The notes under the pieces are model-generated. The model saw only the letters and a program-made list of their open reading frames with translations. It made no database searches and was not told the origin of the DNA. This document shows, in pieces, positions 15,049-24,804 of a stretch of DNA of 64,000 nt (its first letter is position 1; each line of letters starts with the position of its first letter). The position numbers and the translations under genes are program-made. This DNA comes from Anaerocolumna sp. MB42-C2 (GTDB taxonomy: Bacteria; Bacillota; Clostridia; Lachnospirales; Lachnospiraceae), in NCBI RefSeq assembly GCF_030913705.1, contig NZ_CP133190.1, forward strand, positions 3,239,501 to 3,303,500. Direction: 5' to 3'.

Positions 15049-16851
15049 TTATAATTTAAATTGTTCTACTGCTGCTTTTAATTGAACGGATAAATCTTTC
15101 AATTCTTTGTAATGAGTAGATACCTCTTCCATTTGTGCTAACTGCTCTTCGCTTGATGCAGATACTTCTTCGGCAGCAGCAGAGGTCTGCTGGGTAGAAG
15201 CAGAAATATCTCCCATAATATCTACAATCTCATCTTTCCGGCTTTTCATTGAGATACTTTCGTTATTAATTTCGTTAACATGTTTAATTACATCTTTTAA
15301 GGCTCTGGATATTTCCATAAATGCATTTTTCGTTTCACTTACAACTGTATTTTGTTCCATTGACGCTTGCTGTACTAGTTCCATGGTATTTACCGAGAAA
15401 TTGGAGTAGTTATGGATTTCTCCTATAATACCTTTAATTTCCTCTACTGCATTGCCGGTCTGTTCTGCCAGTTTTCTGATTTCATCCGCTACAACTGCAA
15501 AACCCTTTCCGGCTTCCCCTGCTCTGGCTGCCTCAATGGAAGCATTCAGCGCCAAAAGATTAGTCTGCTGTGAAATCTGGGTAATGGTTTCGGTAATAAC
15601 ATTGATTTTTTTACTGCTTTCACTTACCTTAGTTATAACTTCGCTTATTTCCAGGGTTGTTTCATTATTTTTCTGAGTGGATTCCGTCAGTTTTCCAACA
15701 GCAATCAATCCCTTATCACTTAACAGATTCGTGGTATCTGCGGTCTGATTCATAAATGCCGCTGAATCAGCTACTGCTTCTATGCTGCCGGCAAGAAGAT
15801 TTACTTTACCTACCGCATTTTGGGTATCTGAAGCTTCCTCTCCCACCGCAACCGCAACTTCCTGTATTGTAACTGCCACTTCATTAATAGCTCTGGAGGT
15901 TTCTTCCGTGATATTTGCTAAGGAGTCAGAAAAGTTCATTACCGTTTCGGAAGAATTTTTCATAGTTCCGATTAATGTCCTCATATTATTTAACATAAGG
16001 TTAAAAGATTCTGCCAGCATACCGGTTTCATCTTTATTTTTCACATTCAGTTCACAGATGTTAAGATTTCCATGGGAAACTTCTCCTAAATTACTGCTGA
16101 TTTTAATAATAGGCTGGGATATATGTTTTGCAAATAAGAGTATAACCACAAGTCCGATTAATATAGAGCCGATAATAATGCTAAGTAATATTCTAAGAAT
16201 CTGAAGAGAACCGCTGTTGTAATCCGACATGTAAGCACCGGCTGAAACAATCCATCCCCAGTTTGTGTCCAATTCCTGATAGGATATTTTTTCACCGAGT
16301 TTCTCCGAGCCCGGCAACGTCCAGGTATAACATACAAATCCCCCTCCGTTTTGTGCGGTTTTAATCTGTTCCTGCACTAATTTGAAATTGTTTCCGCTTT
16401 TATCTTCCACATCCCAAACATTCTTGCCCTCCAGTGAGGGATGGGCAACTTCCAGTCCGGTATCATCATATACAATAAAATACCCGTTTTTTCCCAGGTC
16501 AATATTCTTATTGATTTCTCTTTTGCCCTCGGCGTCTTTTTCACCTAATAAATAAACTTTAACTTCCTCTTGTGCTTCTTCCAACGAAACACTTCCTGCA
16601 GATACTTCTTTTTGTTTTGTATCAATTAATTGGAGCGCCTGCCTTACACTGTTTCTTAAAATTACTTCACCTTTTTTATCCAACTCCGATTTTGCTATTT
16701 GATAACTCACAAGTCCGGCCACTAATAAAGGAATAATTAACAGCAGGGAAGTCATAGTTATCAGCTTGGTCCGTATCGTGATTCGTATCTTTTTTTCTAC
16801 ATGTGATTCCAACCCGGGGAGGGCTTCCTTGTTCATTTTTTTTGATTTCAT
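15049..16851 (-). CDS. Methyl-accepting chemotaxis protein with single Cache domain
   Basis: 600 residues: cytoplasmic basic start, TM1 (about 29-51), an extracytoplasmic Cache_2-type sensor (about 55-215, with [13 protein letters not shown] and [11 protein letters not shown]), TM2 (about 218-240), HAMP (240-293) and a long signalling domain. The tip motif reads [20 protein letters not shown] with [19 protein letters not shown]. There is no C-terminal CheR-docking pentapeptide. The gene starts 19 bases after glycogen phosphorylase, with CGGAGAGAACGG before the ATG, so the two look co-transcribed. The ligand is unknown; Cache_2 receptors often bind small carboxylates. Confidence 0.9.
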   Translation of the reverse strand: MKSKKMNKEALPGLESHVEKKIRITIRTKLITMTSLLLIIPLLVAGLVSYQIAKSELDKKGEVILRNSVRQALQLIDTKQKEVSAGSVSLEEAQEEVKVYLLGEKDAEGKREINKNIDLGKNGYFIVYDDTGLEVAHPSLEGKNVWDVEDKSGNNFKLVQEQIKTAQNGGGFVCYTWTLPGSEKLGEKISYQELDTNWGWIVSAGAYMSDYNSGSLQILRILLSIIIGSILIGLVVILLFAKHISQPIIKISSNLGEVSHGNLNICELNVKNKDETGMLAESFNLMLNNMRTLIGTMKNSSETVMNFSDSLANITEETSRAINEVAVTIQEVAVAVGEEASDTQNAVGKVNLLAGSIEAVADSAAFMNQTADTTNLLSDKGLIAVGKLTESTQKNNETTLEISEVITKVSESSKKINVITETITQISQQTNLLALNASIEAARAGEAGKGFAVVADEIRKLAEQTGNAVEEIKGIIGEIHNYSNFSVNTMELVQQASMEQNTVVSETKNAFMEISRALKDVIKHVNEINNESISMKSRKDEIVDIMGDISASTQQTSAAAEEVSASSEEQLAQMEEVSTHYKELKDLSVQLKAAVEQFKL

Positions 16852-16870
16852 CCGTTCTCTCCGATTTACT

Positions 16871-19324
16871 TTATTTTGTTATCATAACTTTCTTAAGCTT
16901 CCAAATATCCCGGACATATTCCTCTATGGTCCTATCCGATGAAAATTTGCCGCTTTTGGCTGTATTTAATAAGGCTGCCCTGGCCCACTGCAGCTTATTA
17001 CCATACGCCTTTTCTACTCTTTTCTGTGCTTCATAATAAGCTCTGAAATCCTTTAAGATAAAATACTGATCCGCCCTTTCTCCTCCTTTCGCCTCTAATA
17101 AGGATTGATAGATTTCCCTGAAGAGTTCTTTATTATCCCCTGAATATATACCATTTACCAGTTGGTCAGCCACCAATCTGATATCCTCATCCGTATTGTA
17201 AATGTCTATTGGATTATAACTTCCATTCTGCTCGTATGTTATGATTTCAGATGCAGTCAACCCAAATATAAAAGCATTTTCAGATCCTACTTCCTCCACA
17301 ATTTCAATATTAGCTCCATCCATAGTTCCAAGAGTTAAGGCACCGTTAAGCATAAATTTCATATTGCCGGTGCCGGATGCTTCCTTGCTTGCAGTGGATA
17401 TCTGCTCCGAAACATCTGCTGCCGCAAAAATTAACTCGGCATTGGACACCCTATAATTCTCAATAAAAACTACTTTAATTTTATTCTCTATGGCTTCATC
17501 TTTATTAATTACGTCCGCAACACTGTTAATCAGCTTAATTATCGCTTTTGCCCTGCTGTAACCGGCAGATGCTTTTGCTCCGAATATAAACGTCCTTTTT
17601 GTGAAATCTATACCCGGATTTTTCTTAAGCTGGTTATATAAAAACATGATATGCAGAATATTTAAAAGCTGACGTTTATATTCATGAAGCCTTTTTACCT
17701 GGATATCAAAAATAGAATCCGGATCTACTTCTATTTTGTTGTGCAGTTTAATATATTCTGCAAGTCTTATCTTATTTTGATATTTAATCTCCATAAATTC
17801 TTTCAGGCTTTTTTCATCTTCAGCTAAACTGCATAACCGATTCATTTGAGTTAAATCTGTTACCCAGCCGTCTCCTATCTTTTTAGTCACCCATTCCGCT
17901 AACAATGGGTTGCCGTGAAGCAGAAACCGGCGTGCCGTAATTCCATTGGTTTTATTATTAAATTTATCCGGATACAATTGATAAAAGTCTTTTAATTCCT
18001 GCTTTTTAAGTATCTCCGTATGAATTTTAGCCACTCCGTTTACGGAAAAAGAGCAGATAATAGCCAAATGGGCCATCCTGACCTGTCCATTATATAAAAC
18101 AGCCATCTTCTCTACCTTATTTTGGTTTCCCGGGTAGATACGCTGTAAATCATTAACAAACCTGCGGTCGATTTCTTCAATAATCTGATAAATTCTTGGA
18201 AGCAGTCTGGAAAATAAGTCAATGGGCCATTTCTCCAGGGCTTCCGACATAATGGTATGATTCGTATAGGCACAGGTCTTATTCGTAATGTCCCAGGCTT
18301 CTTCCCAGCTTAAATAATATTCATCCAATAAAATGCGCATTAATTCCGCTGTAGTAACCGTCGGGTGCGTATCGTTTAACTGAAAACATACTTTTTCATA
18401 GAGGTTCCTTATGTCAGTATGACTTTCCATATACTTATTAACAGCTCTCTGAACACTTGCAGATACAAAGAAATACTGTTGTTTCAGCCTGAGTTCCTTC
18501 CCGGCATAATGATTATCATTGGGATACAGAACTTCACATATGGTTCTGGCCAGATTCTCCTGTTCTACTGCTTTTTCATAATCTCCCTTATCAAAGGAAT
18601 CCAGATTGAAAGTATTGATAGCTTCTGCATCCCAGATTCTTAAAGTGTTAACAATATTATTACCATATCCGATGACCGGCAGGTCATACGGAACAGCCAG
18701 AACCGATTGATAATTCTCCTGTACAAAACAGTCTCTGCCCGCCTCGTCGCGAATCAGTTTTACATAACCCCCGAATTTAATCTCCTGGGCATATTCAGGA
18801 CGTTTTATTTCAAACGGATTGCCGTTTTTTAACCAGTTATCTGGAACTTCCACCTGAAAACCCTTTTCAATTTTTTGTTCAAACATACCGTATTTATAAC
18901 GGATTCCACAACCGTAAGCGGGATATCCCAGTGTTGACAAAGAATCCAGAAAGCAGGCCGCCAATCTTCCCAGTCCTCCGTTACCCAAAGCAGCATCCGG
19001 TTCCTCATCTTCTATCACATTAAGATCAAAACCCAGTTCCTCCAATGCTTCCCGAATTATTTTATCTGCTTTTAAATTAATTATAATGTTACCCAGGGCC
19101 CTCCCCATTAAGAACTCCATGGACAAATAATACACGGTTTTTACATCTTCCTCTTCATAAACTCTATGGGTATTCATCCAATCTTCTATAATCATATTTT
19201 TAACCGAATAAGCTACTCCATGAAAAATCTGCTGATTGGTAGCTTCTTTAAGCGTTTTTCGAAATAAAAGCTTTACATAACTTTCCACACCTCTTTTAAA
19301 TTCTTCTTTATTTACAGTTTGCAT
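16871..19324 (-). CDS. glgP: Glycogen/maltodextrin phosphorylase
   Basis: 817 residues, full length for the family. Conserved blocks include [24 protein letters not shown] near residue 100, the LNDTHPT motif, and the PLP-binding [20 protein letters not shown] with the Schiff-base lysine near residue 655. It releases glucose-1-phosphate from glycogen or dextrins in the cytoplasm. GGAGGG precedes the ATG. It is followed after 19 bases by a chemoreceptor gene, an unusual partner. No other glycogen gene is in the window. Confidence 0.95.
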   Translation of the reverse strand: MQTVNKEEFKRGVESYVKLLFRKTLKEATNQQIFHGVAYSVKNMIIEDWMNTHRVYEEEDVKTVYYLSMEFLMGRALGNIIINLKADKIIREALEELGFDLNVIEDEEPDAALGNGGLGRLAACFLDSLSTLGYPAYGCGIRYKYGMFEQKIEKGFQVEVPDNWLKNGNPFEIKRPEYAQEIKFGGYVKLIRDEAGRDCFVQENYQSVLAVPYDLPVIGYGNNIVNTLRIWDAEAINTFNLDSFDKGDYEKAVEQENLARTICEVLYPNDNHYAGKELRLKQQYFFVSASVQRAVNKYMESHTDIRNLYEKVCFQLNDTHPTVTTAELMRILLDEYYLSWEEAWDITNKTCAYTNHTIMSEALEKWPIDLFSRLLPRIYQIIEEIDRRFVNDLQRIYPGNQNKVEKMAVLYNGQVRMAHLAIICSFSVNGVAKIHTEILKKQELKDFYQLYPDKFNNKTNGITARRFLLHGNPLLAEWVTKKIGDGWVTDLTQMNRLCSLAEDEKSLKEFMEIKYQNKIRLAEYIKLHNKIEVDPDSIFDIQVKRLHEYKRQLLNILHIMFLYNQLKKNPGIDFTKRTFIFGAKASAGYSRAKAIIKLINSVADVINKDEAIENKIKVVFIENYRVSNAELIFAAADVSEQISTASKEASGTGNMKFMLNGALTLGTMDGANIEIVEEVGSENAFIFGLTASEIITYEQNGSYNPIDIYNTDEDIRLVADQLVNGIYSGDNKELFREIYQSLLEAKGGERADQYFILKDFRAYYEAQKRVEKAYGNKLQWARAALLNTAKSGKFSSDRTIEEYVRDIWKLKKVMITK

Positions 19325-19381
19325 ATTAACCCTCCTTTCGCTAAAATAGTATTATTTTCTACAATATATTACCTATATTAT

Positions 19382-19437
19382 AACTTATCAGAAGTCGGTT
19401 TTCAACTTCTGATAAAAGGCGCTGTCTCCCTAGCGCC
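19382..19437. repeat. TTATCAGAAG hairpin repeat, copy 1
   Basis: AACTTATCAGAAGT-N7-CAACTTCTGATAA (13-base arms) followed by AAAGGCGCTG-TCTCCCTA-GCGCC, a second small hairpin. Nearly identical to 19480-19524 and recognisable again at 59606-59663. Confidence 0.85.
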
Positions 19438-19447
19438 GTGCATCCGA

Positions 19448-19476
19448 TTATAGAAACATGGTTTTTGTTTCTATAA
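19448..19476. repeat. Hairpin between the two repeat copies
   Basis: TATAGAAAC-N9-GTTTCTATA, nine perfect pairs, preceded by CCGTGCATCC, which resembles the GTGCATCCTGCC end of the other repeat family. Confidence 0.6.
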
Positions 19477-19479
19477 TAT

Positions 19480-19524
19480 AACTTATCAGAAGTTGCATTT
19501 CAACTTCTGATAAAAGGCGCTGTC
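19480..19524. repeat. TTATCAGAAG hairpin repeat, copy 2
   Basis: AACTTATCAGAAGTTG-CATTT-CAACTTCTGATAA with AAAGGCGCTGTC following. On the minus strand it begins about 12 bases after the T-run of the terminator 19537-19574. Confidence 0.85.
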
Positions 19525-19536
19525 CCGATTATGATT

Positions 19537-19574
19537 AAAAAACAGATAGCTGATTATACCAAAAGCTATCTGTT
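19537..19574 (-). terminator. Terminator of the SpoIID-like gene
   Basis: AACAGATAGCT-N12-AGCTATCTGTT with TTTTTTAAT following on the minus strand. Confidence 0.8.
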
Positions 19575-19591
19575 ATATTATATAAACTATT

Positions 19592-20857
19592 TTATTGTCC
19601 GAAACCCCTTGTAATTCTTGCATAAACCCGGGATATCTTATACCAGGTTGCAAAATCCAAGATACCGGTTGCCGGCAGATTAAATATTTCCTGAAAATCA
19701 CTTATGGCTGCCACGGTAGCCTGCCCAAAAGTCCCGTCATCTTCAGGAACTGTAATTGCTCTATAAACACCGGATATGGTTATTAATTGATCTTGTATAT
19801 GGCCTACTGCTTTTCCTGACGAGCCAAGTGTTAAGTCCGTTCCGGGCCATAGTACTTCTGTACCGGCAATGTTATTTGTAGAATTTACGTAAATAGTATC
19901 TCCGAAAAAATAGCGTAAAATCTCTATCGCTGTGTATCCCCTGTCACCAAGTTCTTTAGACCCCCATAAGGATATCATAGCAGGACAGATTGCAAGTTCA
20001 CCCCTGCAGGCCTGTGTTAATATCGGCTGGATAATACCGGGTCTGGATAAATAATTATTAAATATATTATCAACTACCCGGCTGACATTCGTATATATGT
20101 TTCTTCCGTAAAACCACTTCTGGTCAAAAGAAACCATCGAAGTTATATCAAAGTCATATCCCTGCCTTTTATACCAATTCGTATATATTCTGTTAAGGGA
20201 AAAGGAGATTACTACTAAACTATATGCATGTATTGTTTCCTCCGGCCAGGTAGCATATATCTGACTGCATACCACACTTTTTACATAACTGACATATTGG
20301 ACGATATATTTTCTTGCGGCAAGGTTACTTGGTACTCCATTGTGAACTGTAATAAATTCCGGTATCATAACTGGTTTTGCATCAGTACCCTCAGCGTATT
20401 CTTTTACGTCATTTTCATAAACCTTTGGTGTATCGGTTCCAAATAAATAATTTGGGTCTATAATTATAACTTCCATGTCATTAATTCCAGGTATCAGAGC
20501 GGACATACTGACAGGTTGTATGGATTTAATCACGGGTAATACCTGGGCACTGTTAATCACTACGGTTTGATATCCTTTTGCTGTTACAATTATGATATAT
20601 TCCGTATAAGGCTGGTAAGGTGTCACTTCCAGGCTATATTCAATTGGAGGCGTAATCAGTTCTACTTCCGGTGTTTTTCCTGAAATATCCGTAATAAGAC
20701 TGTACAAAACCCTGGAAGGGTTATTCTTATTATAGATCTGTACTGCCGCGTTTTCTATCGGATAGGCATTTGCTTTATTAATAACTTGTAACTGCAATAT
20801 TCCGCTGTTCCCTGACCCCAGCTGTGCCTGATATAATATCTTATACTTATTAAACAT
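19592..20857 (-). CDS. SpoIID-like protein with peptidoglycan-binding domain
   Basis: 421 residues. N-terminal beta-sandwich resembling a carboxypeptidase-regulatory domain (about 15-105), a SpoIID/LytB-like middle (about 168-330: VQYVSYVKSVVCSQIYATWP, then WGSKELGDRGYTAIEILRYFFG) and a C-terminal PG_binding_1 domain (about 350-412). No signal peptide or membrane helix is seen, so if active it works in the mother cell or after lysis. Where SpoIID lytic transglycosylases have the catalytic Glu (ASE), this protein has Gln199 (CSQ). AGGAAGG precedes the ATG; monocistronic. Clostridial relatives are annotated only as peptidoglycan-binding proteins. Confidence 0.75.
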   Translation of the reverse strand: MFNKYKILYQAQLGSGNSGILQLQVINKANAYPIENAAVQIYNKNNPSRVLYSLITDISGKTPEVELITPPIEYSLEVTPYQPYTEYIIIVTAKGYQTVVINSAQVLPVIKSIQPVSMSALIPGINDMEVIIIDPNYLFGTDTPKVYENDVKEYAEGTDAKPVMIPEFITVHNGVPSNLAARKYIVQYVSYVKSVVCSQIYATWPEETIHAYSLVVISFSLNRIYTNWYKRQGYDFDITSMVSFDQKWFYGRNIYTNVSRVVDNIFNNYLSRPGIIQPILTQACRGELAICPAMISLWGSKELGDRGYTAIEILRYFFGDTIYVNSTNNIAGTEVLWPGTDLTLGSSGKAVGHIQDQLITISGVYRAITVPEDDGTFGQATVAAISDFQEIFNLPATGILDFATWYKISRVYARITRGFGQ

Positions 20858-20974
20858 TAAGCCTTCCTAAATGTAGATTTATTTATTGTTATATATGCTT
20901 AATGCCAGAAAAAGATAACTAATAAGAAATATAAGAATTATCCATGATCGATTTCTTTGTGATGATATAAGAGA

Positions 20975-21074
20975 AAGAGGTTGATGTTAATCCTTAAGCT
21001 GCCTGGTTTGTGCTGTAAATACAGGAACAATCACCTCACATTTGTCATAGCTTTAGATTTAACAACAACCTCTT
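20975..21074 (-). ncRNA. Long branched hairpin downstream of ileS
   Basis: Ends pair as AAGAGGTTG / CAACCTCTT, continued inward by GTTAAATC/GATTAAC-like and AGCT/AGCT pairs; inside is CTGTATTTACAG. On the minus strand TTTCTCTTAT follows. It may simply be the ileS terminator, but at about 100 nt with a branched interior it is larger than usual. Confidence 0.4.
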
Positions 21075-21084
21075 ACATGTTATC

Positions 21085-24000
21085 TTATAATTTTACTACA
21101 CCAAGAGTTACATTTTCTCCATTAATATTCCATTCTTTTATAAACCCGGCAGTTTCACCGAGAATAAGCTCTTCGGCCAAAACTTCTGTTTTAATTTCTT
21201 CTGAATTTCTATCAAAGATAGCTTTAATGGTATCGTTTCCGGTTTGATATACTTTGATGTGATCCATAACTTCAAAACCTGCATCTTTTCTCATTGTCTG
21301 GATTTTACTGATAATTTCTCGTACAAATCCTTCTTCAATGAGTTCTTCGGAAAGTTTTGTATCCAATACTACAGTGATACCTGAGTCCGAATCCGATACA
21401 TAACCCTCTGTCTGGGCTGCTTCAATTAACAGATCTTCTTTATCAAGTACTGCTTCTGTACCGTCTAAGGTTACTTTCAGGCCTCCGGTAGCATTAATTT
21501 CATCCATAGCCTTATTTCCATCCAGCCCAGATAAAATCTGACGGATTTGACCGATTTGTTTACCGAATTTAGGTCCCAAAGTTTTTAACTGAGGTTTAAA
21601 GCTATAGGATGTAAAGTTTCTTACATCATCCGTAAAGGTTACCGCCTTAACATTTAATTCTTCTTCTATAATTTCCTTATAAAAATCCGGCAAGCCTAAG
21701 ACTTTATTTCCTGATACATCCGTGAAGGTATCCTCTGATTTTACATACATTAAACCAATGGGCTGCCTGTTTTTAATATTGGCAGCGTTACGGCAGGCAC
21801 GGCCTAATACAACGATATCCAATACGGCTTCCATGTTCTCCTCAAGTTCTTTATTAATATACTCCTGTTTGTAAGCAGGGTATTCGCATAAATGGATACT
21901 TTCCGGTACTGATTTATCAATATTAACCACCAGGTTGCGGTAAATATCTTCTGTCATATATGGGATAAACGGTGCCGAAACTTTAGCCAGGGTAACCAGT
22001 GCCGTGTAAAGAGTCATATAAGCGTTAATCTTATCCTGCTCCATACCTTTTGCCCAGAAACGTTCCCTGCTTCTTCTCACATACCAGTTACTCATTTCAT
22101 CTACGAAATCATCCAGAATTCTGGCAGCTTCCGTGATTCGGTAATTTTCCAGGTTCTCATCCACGGTTTTAACAACTGTGTTTAATTTGGATAAAAGCCA
22201 CTTATCCATTACGGTTAATTTATCATAATCTAAGGTATATTTGGTTGCATCAAATCCGTCAATGTTAGCATATAGTACAAAAAACGCATAGGTATTCCAG
22301 AAAGTACCCATAAACTTTCTCTGTCCTTCCGTAACGGCTCCGTTGTGGAAACGGTTCGGCAGCCAAAGGGCACTGTTAATGTAGAAATACCAACGGATTG
22401 CATCTGCTCCGTGTTCAGAAAGTGCATCAAATGGGTCTACCGCATTTCCCTTGGATTTAGACATCTTCTGACCGTTTTCGTCCTGAACATGACCAAGTAC
22501 AATTACATTTTTAAATGGTGCCTTATCAAAGATTAAGGTTGATATAGCAAGTAAGGAGTAAAACCATCCTCTGGTCTGGTCAACCGCCTCACTGATAAAG
22601 TCAGCCGGGAAATTATCCTGGAACATTTCTTTATTTTCAAATGGATAATGCCATTGTGCAAAAGGCATGGAACCAGAGTCAAACCAGCAATCGATAACCG
22701 GTTTTACGCGGCTCATTTCCTTGCCGCATTCCGGACATTTAATGGTTACATTATCAATAAATGGTCTGTGTAATTCTATATTATCCGGACAGTTCTCTGA
22801 CATGGATTTTAATTCTTCAATACTTCCGATTGCATGTCTGTGACCATCTTCGCATTCCCAGATGTTAAGAGGAGTTCCCCAATAACGGTCGCGGCTGATA
22901 CCCCAGTCCTGAACATTCTTTAACCAGTCACCAAAACGTCCCTGTCCGATGCTCTCCGGCATCCAGTTAATGGTATTATTATTGGCGATGAGGTGTTCCT
23001 TTACATCTGTCATCTTAATGAACCAGGATTCCCTCGCATAATAAATAAGCGGTGTATCACATCTCCAGCAGAAAGGATAACTATGCTCAAACTTTAAGGT
23101 CTTAAATAACAGGCCGGTTTGGGCCAACTTACTTATAATACCCTCATCTGCTTTTTTACAGAACATACCTGCAAAATCGGTAACTTCAGGTTTCATTTCA
23201 CCTTTCGCATCAACTAATTGTACAAAAGGAAGATCATACTTGCGTCCTACATTGGCATCATCTTCACCAAAAGCAGGTGCAATATGAACCACGCCGGTAC
23301 CGTCGGTCAATGTAACATAATTATCACAGGTTACATAATAAGCTTTCTTGTCCGGTGAGACATAATTAAATAAAGGTTCATATTCCTTATATTCTAAATC
23401 GGTTCCGATATAGGTTTCTTCTATTGTATAATTACCATCAATAACTGAAAGAAGTGCTTCTGCTAAAATATATTTCTCTGTTTTAACAGTTACCTGCTCC
23501 TCTCCTTCGCTGCTTTCTTTTATGATATCACCCTTGGCATTCAGCCCCACAGAAACCTTTACATAGGATTCATTCGGGTTCACGCAAAGTGCCACATTGG
23601 ATGGCAGTGTCCAGGGCGTAGTAGTCCAGGCTAAGATGTATTCGTTATCGGTACCTTTTACCTTAAATTTAGCAATTACGGATTTTTCTTTCACATCTTT
23701 ATAACCTTGAGCCACTTCGTGGCTGGAAAGCGGGGTTCCGCATCTTGGACAATAAGGTACAATCTTAAATCCTTTGTATAATAATCCCTTTTCCCAGATT
23801 TGTTTTAATGCCCACCATTCCGATTCAATGAAATCATTATCATAAGTCACATATGGGTTTTCCATATCAGCCCAATATCCAACAGTACCTGAGAAATCTT
23901 CCCACATACCTTTATATTTCCATACACTTTCCTTACACTCATGAATAAATGGTTCCAGTCCATATTCTTCGATTTGTTCCTTACCATCCAAACCTAACTT

Positions 24001-24294
24001 TTTCTCTACTTCCAATTCTACAGGAAGTCCATGGGTATCCCAGCCTGCTTTACGCAGTACATTATATCCTTTCATGGTACGGTATCTTGGTATAATATCC
24101 TTAATAACCCTGGTTAATACATGGCCGATATGAGGTTTTCCATTAGCCGTCGGGGGACCGTCATAGAATGTATAGTTTTTACCATTTTTTCTTTCTTCAA
24201 TGGTTTTCTCAAAAATTTTATTATTTTTCCAAAACTTCAGTACTTCTTTTTCTCTTTCCACAAAGTTAAGATTTGTAGACACTTTATTGTACAT
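21085..24294 (-). CDS. ileS: Isoleucyl-tRNA synthetase, type 2 (eukaryote-like)
   Basis: 1069 residues, start ATG 24294 with AAAGGAGG upstream. HIGH (55-58, in TANGKPHIGHVL) and KMSKS (610-614) are intact, with an editing domain inserted between them and zinc-type CPECGKEM around residue 520. The length and the opening FWKNNKIFEKT...YTFYDGPPTANGKP identify the longer IleS2 class, whose members are often poorly inhibited by mupirocin, rather than the roughly 920-residue IleS1. It charges tRNA-Ile with isoleucine. Expression is controlled by the T-box leader upstream; repeat copy C lies between the leader terminator and the start codon. Confidence 0.95.
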   Translation of the reverse strand: MYNKVSTNLNFVEREKEVLKFWKNNKIFEKTIEERKNGKNYTFYDGPPTANGKPHIGHVLTRVIKDIIPRYRTMKGYNVLRKAGWDTHGLPVELEVEKKLGLDGKEQIEEYGLEPFIHECKESVWKYKGMWEDFSGTVGYWADMENPYVTYDNDFIESEWWALKQIWEKGLLYKGFKIVPYCPRCGTPLSSHEVAQGYKDVKEKSVIAKFKVKGTDNEYILAWTTTPWTLPSNVALCVNPNESYVKVSVGLNAKGDIIKESSEGEEQVTVKTEKYILAEALLSVIDGNYTIEETYIGTDLEYKEYEPLFNYVSPDKKAYYVTCDNYVTLTDGTGVVHIAPAFGEDDANVGRKYDLPFVQLVDAKGEMKPEVTDFAGMFCKKADEGIISKLAQTGLLFKTLKFEHSYPFCWRCDTPLIYYARESWFIKMTDVKEHLIANNNTINWMPESIGQGRFGDWLKNVQDWGISRDRYWGTPLNIWECEDGHRHAIGSIEELKSMSENCPDNIELHRPFIDNVTIKCPECGKEMSRVKPVIDCWFDSGSMPFAQWHYPFENKEMFQDNFPADFISEAVDQTRGWFYSLLAISTLIFDKAPFKNVIVLGHVQDENGQKMSKSKGNAVDPFDALSEHGADAIRWYFYINSALWLPNRFHNGAVTEGQRKFMGTFWNTYAFFVLYANIDGFDATKYTLDYDKLTVMDKWLLSKLNTVVKTVDENLENYRITEAARILDDFVDEMSNWYVRRSRERFWAKGMEQDKINAYMTLYTALVTLAKVSAPFIPYMTEDIYRNLVVNIDKSVPESIHLCEYPAYKQEYINKELEENMEAVLDIVVLGRACRNAANIKNRQPIGLMYVKSEDTFTDVSGNKVLGLPDFYKEIIEEELNVKAVTFTDDVRNFTSYSFKPQLKTLGPKFGKQIGQIRQILSGLDGNKAMDEINATGGLKVTLDGTEAVLDKEDLLIEAAQTEGYVSDSDSGITVVLDTKLSEELIEEGFVREIISKIQTMRKDAGFEVMDHIKVYQTGNDTIKAIFDRNSEEIKTEVLAEELILGETAGFIKEWNINGENVTLGVVKL

Positions 24295-24350
24295 TTTATT
24301 TCCTCCTTTATAGTTCAATGTTTACAGCGGAGAGTTTTAATCTCTTTCCC

Positions 24351-24448
24351 TGTGCATCCTGCCCGGTAGGTTTTTTATTTTATAGGGAAGTTAGGAGAGC
24401 TTGTGTGGTACAGCTTCGCTGGACATACTCCTATAAAATGAAAAAAGC
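24351..24448 (-). repeat. Multi-hairpin dispersed repeat, copy C (ileS leader)
   Basis: Arms TTTTTTCATTTTATAGG / CCCTATAAAATAAAAAA enclose an enlarged loop containing CCAGCGAAGCTG; ACCGGGCAGGATGCACAGGG follows, matching copy B's CAGGCAGGATGCGCAT. The left arm is the T-run of the T-box terminator. Confidence 0.75.
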
Positions 24449-24722
24449 TCCCATCCATAAACAGGATGAGAGCATATATGCTTCATTGTACCACCTATTT
24501 ACATACGATTCCATTCGGTAAAAGTATCGCCAAATCAGAATATAATATGCTTCCGTATAACGGTGGAAACCGGCTCGGCTTACTTTGTTCATAATAATGA
24601 ACTTTCAGCTTACAACTTGGGAGTGATTTTCAGAAATCTGCTACCGGTATCAGGCTTTCACTAACCCCGACTCGCTTTTACTTTCGCTAAAACTGGATTC
24701 TTACTCTCTCCGTCATAGTTTT
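24440..24722 (-). promoter_or_regulatory. T-box riboswitch for ileS
   Basis: The minus strand shows a Stem I region, an apparent ATC (Ile) specifier at 24625-24627 in GAAAATCACTCCC, the slightly divergent T-box AGGTGGTACAATG (24484-24496), and a terminator GCTCTCATCC...GGATGGGAGC followed by T6. Uncharged tRNA-Ile should stabilise the antiterminator and allow ileS transcription. Confidence 0.9.
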
Positions 24723-24748
24723 TATAATTACATATTTGATTATTTTTT

Positions 24749-24777
24749 ATAATAATATATTATAATTTAAATGTCAA
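24749..24777 (-). promoter_or_regulatory. Sigma-A promoter of the ileS leader
   Basis: TTGACA (24772-24777) and TATTAT (24749-24754) on the minus strand with a 17-base spacer, about 25 bases before the T-box leader. Confidence 0.75.
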
Positions 24778-24804
24778 TGTTAATTTTATTTCTCGGCTGA
24801 TCTC

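Noticed and set aside
14849-15085. A 78-codon plus-strand open frame between moxR and the chemoreceptor
   Set aside because: It overlaps the chemoreceptor terminator and 3' end and has no start signals.
19382-19524. CRISPR-like array because of repeated units
   Set aside because: Only two units about 98 bases apart, palindromic, with no regular spacers or cas genes.
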